From WTFY01 sp965205275 (GTDB lineage Bacteria; Pseudomonadota; Gammaproteobacteria; UBA4575): a stretch of 64,000 bases of DNA. The translations under genes were made by a program, and so were the position numbers. Positions 60,147 through 64,000 of the stretch are shown one piece after another (position 1 is the first letter of the stretch; each line of letters starts with the position of its first letter). The notes beneath the pieces are model-generated. The model worked only from the letters and a program-made list of their open reading frames with translations. It did not search any database and was not told the origin of the DNA. Location of the stretch: the NCBI GenBank assembly GCA_965205275.1, contig OZ242168.1, positions 1 to 64,000 on the forward strand, written 5' to 3'.

Positions 60147-60905
60147 ATGGTGACCATACAAGAACTCACGCAGTACACAAATACCTTATTGCAAACAGAC
60201 TGCTTCAGGGATTACTGCCCAAATGGACTGCAGGTAGAAGGTAAGGAAACGATACAAAGCGTAGTAACCGGAGTGACTGCAAGTCAGGCACTGCTTGATG
60301 CTGCCTGCGCCAGGCAGGCCGATGCAGTACTGGTCCACCATGGTTACTTCTGGAAAAATGAGGATCCGTGTGTAACCGGAATTAAACGGACACGGCTTGC
60401 AGCACTGTTGCAAAACAATATCAATCTTCTTGCCTACCACTTGCCGCTGGATGCACATCCGGAAGTTGGCAATAATGCACAGTTGGGGCAGTTGCTCGGA
60501 ATCCAGATCGATGGGGTACTGAAATCCAGGGGACAGGTTGCTTGCGGGAGCTATGGTCACCTCGGCCAAGCCATGCAGGCGGAAGCGTTCAGACATTTTA
60601 TCAATGTAAAGCTACAGCGTAGCTGCATACATGTGGACGCAGGACCCGCTAGGATAACAACGATAGGGTGGTGTACCGGAGCTGGACAAGGATTCATCGA
60701 ACTGGCAATGGAAAAAAATTTGGATGCCTATATAAGTGGTGAAATTTCAGAGCCTACGGCACATGTCGCAAGAGAGGCAAAAATCCATTATTTTGCTGCG
60801 GGTCATCATGCAACAGAGCGCTATGGGATCCAGGCCTTGGGTGAGCATCTGATGCAGAAATTTGATCTCAGGCATGAATTTGTCGACATCGATAACCCTG
60901 CATAG
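60147..60905 (+). CDS. Nif3-like dinuclear metal center protein (YbgI family)
   Basis: 252 residues of the NIF3/DUF34 family. Metal-binding histidines and acids are visible: VHHGYFWKNEDP, YHLPLDAHPEVGNNAQL, and GHHATERYGIQAL near the end. The family has a conserved fold and an unsettled function; it is a common neighbour of petABC in gammaproteobacteria. Confidence 0.93.
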   Translation: MVTIQELTQYTNTLLQTDCFRDYCPNGLQVEGKETIQSVVTGVTASQALLDAACARQADAVLVHHGYFWKNEDPCVTGIKRTRLAALLQNNINLLAYHLPLDAHPEVGNNAQLGQLLGIQIDGVLKSRGQVACGSYGHLGQAMQAEAFRHFINVKLQRSCIHVDAGPARITTIGWCTGAGQGFIELAMEKNLDAYISGEISEPTAHVAREAKIHYFAAGHHATERYGIQALGEHLMQKFDLRHEFVDIDNPA

Positions 60906-61096
60906 ATCAGCATTTATTGCACTTTTACTTGACGGATTTTCGATCTTGAGCCATCCTAAGCATCTTTCACAGGCTGACATTCTTAATCAGACATCGAGAG
61001 TGCTCGTGCTGGGTTTTCTGAATGTGAATGCTCATTAATCCGTTGTCTGCGTCATGAATTGGCGCTTCGTTTATTGTGAGTGAGGGAATCTGTTAC

Positions 61097-61690
61097 ATGG
61101 CAAATGATGATATTGATCATAGCCGCCGCAAAGCGCTGACTGGTGGTGTGGCGATTGTTGGGGGTGTTGGTGCGGTAATCACGGCTTGGCCCTTCATTTC
61201 AAGCATGACTCCAAGTGCAAGTGCACTGGCTGCGGGTGCTCCCGTCGAAGTGGATGTAAGCAAAATGCAGCTAGGGCAGCAAATCCAGGAAATCTGGCGC
61301 CGAAAACCTGTGTGGATCATTCGCCGTACACCTGAGATGGTAAAAACCTTGAGTACGCTGACCCCTAAATTGCGTGATCCTTCTTCTGAGGAAGATCAGC
61401 AACCAGCTTTTGCGCAAAACGAATTTCGGTCCATCAAGGAGGAGTTTCTGGTACTGATTGGTATATGCACTCATCTTGGCTGCTCTCCAGAATTCCGTCC
61501 TGAACCGGGAACAGTCAGTGCGAACTGGTTAGGTGGATTCTATTGCGCCTGTCATGGGTCAAGATTTGACCTGGCGGGGCGTGTGTACAAAAACGTACCT
61601 GCGAACAAAAATCTTGAAGTACCGCCCTATTACTTCCTGAGTGATGGTCGCATATTGATTGGAATGACCAAAGAAGAGGCCGCAGCATGA
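61097..61690 (+). CDS. petA: ubiquinol-cytochrome c reductase Rieske subunit
   Basis: 197 residues: an N-terminal membrane anchor with Tat-like SRRKALTGG, and a 2Fe-2S domain with CTHLGCS and CACHGSRFD. The ATG at 61097 after GAGGGA is chosen over the GTG at 61076. About 190 bases before it hold only a possible promoter (TTGACG near 60931). It ends inside the start of petB (four-base overlap). Confidence 0.95.
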   Translation: MANDDIDHSRRKALTGGVAIVGGVGAVITAWPFISSMTPSASALAAGAPVEVDVSKMQLGQQIQEIWRRKPVWIIRRTPEMVKTLSTLTPKLRDPSSEEDQQPAFAQNEFRSIKEEFLVLIGICTHLGCSPEFRPEPGTVSANWLGGFYCACHGSRFDLAGRVYKNVPANKNLEVPPYYFLSDGRILIGMTKEEAAA

Positions 61691-63078
61691 GCGGGGAAAC
61701 ACAGGGTTTTATGGGATGGGTCGGTGCACGATTTCCAATTGCCAGAATGTGGAAAGAACATCTGTCTGAATATTACGCACCGAAAAATTTCAACTTTTGG
61801 TACTTTTTTGGTTCCCTGGCGCTGCTTGTTTTGGTGATCCAGATTGTAAGTGGCATTTTTTTGACAATGCATTATAAGCCTGACGCCGAACTGGCTTTTG
61901 CCTCGGTAGAACACATTATGCGTGATGTCAACTGGGGCTGGCTGATCCGCTACATGCACTCTACTGGCGCATCGTTTTTTTTCATAGTGGTGTACCTGCA
62001 TATGTTTCGTGGTCTGATGTACGGCTCGTTTAAAAATCCGCGTGAGTTGATATGGATTTTTGGGATGCTGATTTACGTTGCATTGATGGCCGAAGCATTC
62101 ATGGGCTATTTGTTGCCCTGGGGCAATATGTCGTACTGGGGAGCACAAGTCATTATCAATCTGTTTAATACGATCCCGTACATAGGTGAGGCCATTTCTG
62201 AATGGATACGTGGGGACTTCGTCATATCAGATGCTACCCTGAACCGGTTTTTTGCCTTGCATGTGATTGCCATGCCGCTTGCACTACTAGGTCTGGTAGT
62301 AGGCCATGTCCTGGCATTGCATGAAGTGGGTTCCAATAATCCTGATGGAGTTGAAATCAAGAAGAACAAAGATGCGGACGGGATTCCGGTTGATGGCATT
62401 GCTTTTCATCCATACTACACTGTCAAGGATATTTTCGGTGCGGTCGTGTTTCTGGCTATCTTTTCAGTGGTAGTATTTTTTATTCCTGACATGTACGGCT
62501 ACTTTCTGGAACATGCCAATTTTGATCCGGCGAGCGCCTTGAACACACCGGACCACATTGCACCTATCTGGTACTTCACGCCTTTCTATACAGTACTGCG
62601 TGCAATCCCGGATCCTTTTGGCGGGTTTGTAGGAATGGGTCTTGCAATCGTAGTGTTGTTTTTCCTGCCGTGGATTGATCGCAACCCCATCAAGTCAATT
62701 CGCTATCGAAGCTTTTTGTTCAAAATCAATCTGCTTCTATTTGCTATTGTATTTGTTATTCTCGGGTATCTTGGGTTAAACGCAGTCACACCCTTATATT
62801 CACAGTTGGCTTTGCGCTTTACGGAACTGTATTTTCTGTTTTTCATTGTACTGTGGACTTACAGCAGATCGCATGGGGCAGGGTTCTGGATCAGCAGCTT
62901 TGTGCTGCTGCTTGGTGCCATTACCTTGTATGATATTTTCATGAACACCTCTGAGAGTCCTGAGCTTATCTGGCAAACATGGAGCATTCCGGCGGTGTAT
63001 CTAGTGATTACATTGTTATTGCCATTTTTAACGAACCTGGGCCGCGAAAAAGAAGTGCCTGTGCGAATTACATCATGA
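61687..63078 (+). CDS. petB: ubiquinol-cytochrome c reductase cytochrome b subunit
   Basis: 463 residues with eight to nine membrane segments. The heme-binding histidines are in RYMHSTGASFFF and HMFRGLMYG (helix B) and in FALHVIAMPLALLGLVVGHV (helix D); the Qo PDHIAPIWYF motif (PEWY type) is present. It overlaps petA and petC by four bases each, so the three are translationally coupled. Confidence 0.96.
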   Translation: MSGETQGFMGWVGARFPIARMWKEHLSEYYAPKNFNFWYFFGSLALLVLVIQIVSGIFLTMHYKPDAELAFASVEHIMRDVNWGWLIRYMHSTGASFFFIVVYLHMFRGLMYGSFKNPRELIWIFGMLIYVALMAEAFMGYLLPWGNMSYWGAQVIINLFNTIPYIGEAISEWIRGDFVISDATLNRFFALHVIAMPLALLGLVVGHVLALHEVGSNNPDGVEIKKNKDADGIPVDGIAFHPYYTVKDIFGAVVFLAIFSVVVFFIPDMYGYFLEHANFDPASALNTPDHIAPIWYFTPFYTVLRAIPDPFGGFVGMGLAIVVLFFLPWIDRNPIKSIRYRSFLFKINLLLFAIVFVILGYLGLNAVTPLYSQLALRFTELYFLFFIVLWTYSRSHGAGFWISSFVLLLGAITLYDIFMNTSESPELIWQTWSIPAVYLVITLLLPFLTNLGREKEVPVRITS

Positions 63079-63839
63079 AGGTAGGTATGAAAGCTCTGGC
63101 TGTTGTACTCACTCTGGTGTTTGTGAATCCTGTCTGGTCCGCCGGGACAAGCCTTTATGACAAAGGGGCCTTTGGGAAAATAAATATAGATTTGAGTAAC
63201 AAGACTTCATTGCAACGGGGTGCAAAATATTTTGTTAATTACTGCCTGAGCTGTCACCCAGCACAGCATAGTCGTTACAAACGGGTAGCTGATGACTTAG
63301 GCATCAGCGAAAGTTTGATGAAAAACAATATAATTTTTACTGACCAGAAGTTCGGTGACCTGATGACCGTAGCTATGAAGAGAAAAGATGCTGAAAAATG
63401 GTTTCTTGGCATTGACCCGCCGGATTTGAGCACTCATGCGCGTGCAATCGGGCCGCAGGCAGTGTATGAGTTTCTGAAAACGTTCTATGTAGATGAAACA
63501 CGCCCTTTCGGTGTAAACAATCTGCATTTACCCAACACGGCAATGCCACATGTACTGGTAAATTTGCAAGGTTCGCAAAAAGCCGTGTTCCATGATGAAA
63601 CGGACAAAAATGGAAAGGGACACCATGCTTTTGATAAATTTGAAGTGCTGCAGCCAGGCGCACTTAGTGAAAAGGAATATGAGCGTGTGGTGGTGGACCT
63701 TGTGAATTTCCTGGCTTATTTGAGTGAGCCTGCTCAGTTGGTGCGCAAAAAAATAGGCATAGGCGTATTGTTTTTCCTCGCTGTACTGGGGGTACTCTCC
63801 TATTTTATGAAGAAAAACTATTGGAAAAATATCCACTGA
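63075..63839 (+). CDS. petC: ubiquinol-cytochrome c reductase cytochrome c1
   Basis: About 254 residues: signal peptide (ALAVVLTLVFVNPVWSA), heme c motif CLSCH, axial Met in LPNTAMPHVL, and one C-terminal membrane anchor (GIGVLFFLAVLGVLSYF). The start is ATG 63075 (ATGA overlap with petB) or ATG 63087, which has a better ribosome-binding site. Confidence 0.95.
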   Translation: MKVGMKALAVVLTLVFVNPVWSAGTSLYDKGAFGKINIDLSNKTSLQRGAKYFVNYCLSCHPAQHSRYKRVADDLGISESLMKNNIIFTDQKFGDLMTVAMKRKDAEKWFLGIDPPDLSTHARAIGPQAVYEFLKTFYVDETRPFGVNNLHLPNTAMPHVLVNLQGSQKAVFHDETDKNGKGHHAFDKFEVLQPGALSEKEYERVVVDLVNFLAYLSEPAQLVRKKIGIGVLFFLAVLGVLSYFMKKNYWKNIH

Positions 63840-63883
63840 TGTGCCTTTCAGGCTGCTAGGGATTACAAAATTAAGGGAGCCAC

Positions 63884-64000
63884 ATGGTTTTGGTAGCAAA
63901 TCGCTGTTCTGGCATGACATTGTTTTCTGATCCGAGTTGTGCGCAGAGTCATCGTGTACGGGTTGTTCTGGCAGAAAAGGATATCGCGGTCGATGTAGTG
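63884..64000 (+). CDS. sspA: SspA-like stringent starvation protein A, N-terminal part
   Basis: The first 39 codons are inside the window. They begin MVLVANRCSG and continue MTLFSDPSCAQSHRVRVVL, the thioredoxin-like start of the GST-fold SspA, which binds RNA polymerase. AAGGGAG precedes the ATG. sspA follows petABC in many gammaproteobacteria, which supports the call. Confidence 0.9.
   Translation, partial: MVLVANRCSGMTLFSDPSCAQSHRVRVVLAEKDIAVDVV

Overview
The window comes from a gammaproteobacterial sulfur oxidiser of moderate G+C. The evidence is a complete oxidative-type dissimilatory sulfite reductase (rDsr) locus with dsrEFH and dsrL, an rpoN-lpt-kds cluster in the usual gammaproteobacterial order, a proteobacterial HPr/HprK phosphorelay, and a bc1 operon ending in sspA. 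Several marks of genome erosion (a broken mla operon, IS insertions, missing operon members, small tandem duplications) would fit a host-associated or otherwise shrinking genome, but that is inference.

Layout. 1-286: end of a GC-rich IS481-like element that continues off the window; an identical end with the rest of the element lies inverted at 52385-53451. 311-7199: an accessory sulfur region with a GNAT, a DsrC paralogue, dsrL (detached from the main operon and on the opposite strand), a PKHD-type hydroxylase, small unknown proteins, a second DsrC paralogue without cysteines, a stand-alone Cas6/Cmx6-like protein and a TauD-like dioxygenase. 7482-18136: dsrABEFHCMKJOPNR, the core of sulfur-globule/persulfide oxidation: DsrC-trisulfide exchanges electrons with the DsrMKJOP membrane complex, DsrEFH and a rhodanese feed sulfur to DsrC, DsrL supplies or takes NAD(P)H electrons and DsrN amidates siroheme. 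18309-21398: a soluble NarX/NarL-type two-component pair and a rhodanese, bracketed by two tiny membrane-peptide genes (29 and 35 aa) with good ribosome-binding sites.

21528-29437: an IS3-group element with an amber-inactivated transposase, an S24-like protein with a duplicated 3' end, a 137-bp tandem duplication that doubles a NrdR box, nrdAB, and an intact IS407-type element. 29493-36220: an SDR enzyme, BtuB and a PduO-type adenosyltransferase (cobalamin uptake), a DUF692/DUF2063/DoxX cluster of the MNIO peptide-modification type with no visible precursor, nth, and a lone RnfB-like ferredoxin where a full rnf operon often sits. 36228-51961: metG, apbC, dcd, mgtE, the PTS relay (ptsI, ptsH, EIIA-Man, rapZ, hprK, ptsN), hpf, rpoN, lptBAC, kdsC (kdsD missing) and yrbG.

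52117-54483 is the ruined mla operon: mlaF cut off and joined to the last codons of mlaD, an IS481-like element in that remnant, mlaE absent, mlaC intact, mlaB frameshifted. 54583-64000 returns to housekeeping: murA, hisG, a DAHP synthase, hisD, hisC, a Nif3-like protein, petABC and the start of sspA. No rRNA, tRNA or CRISPR array was seen.
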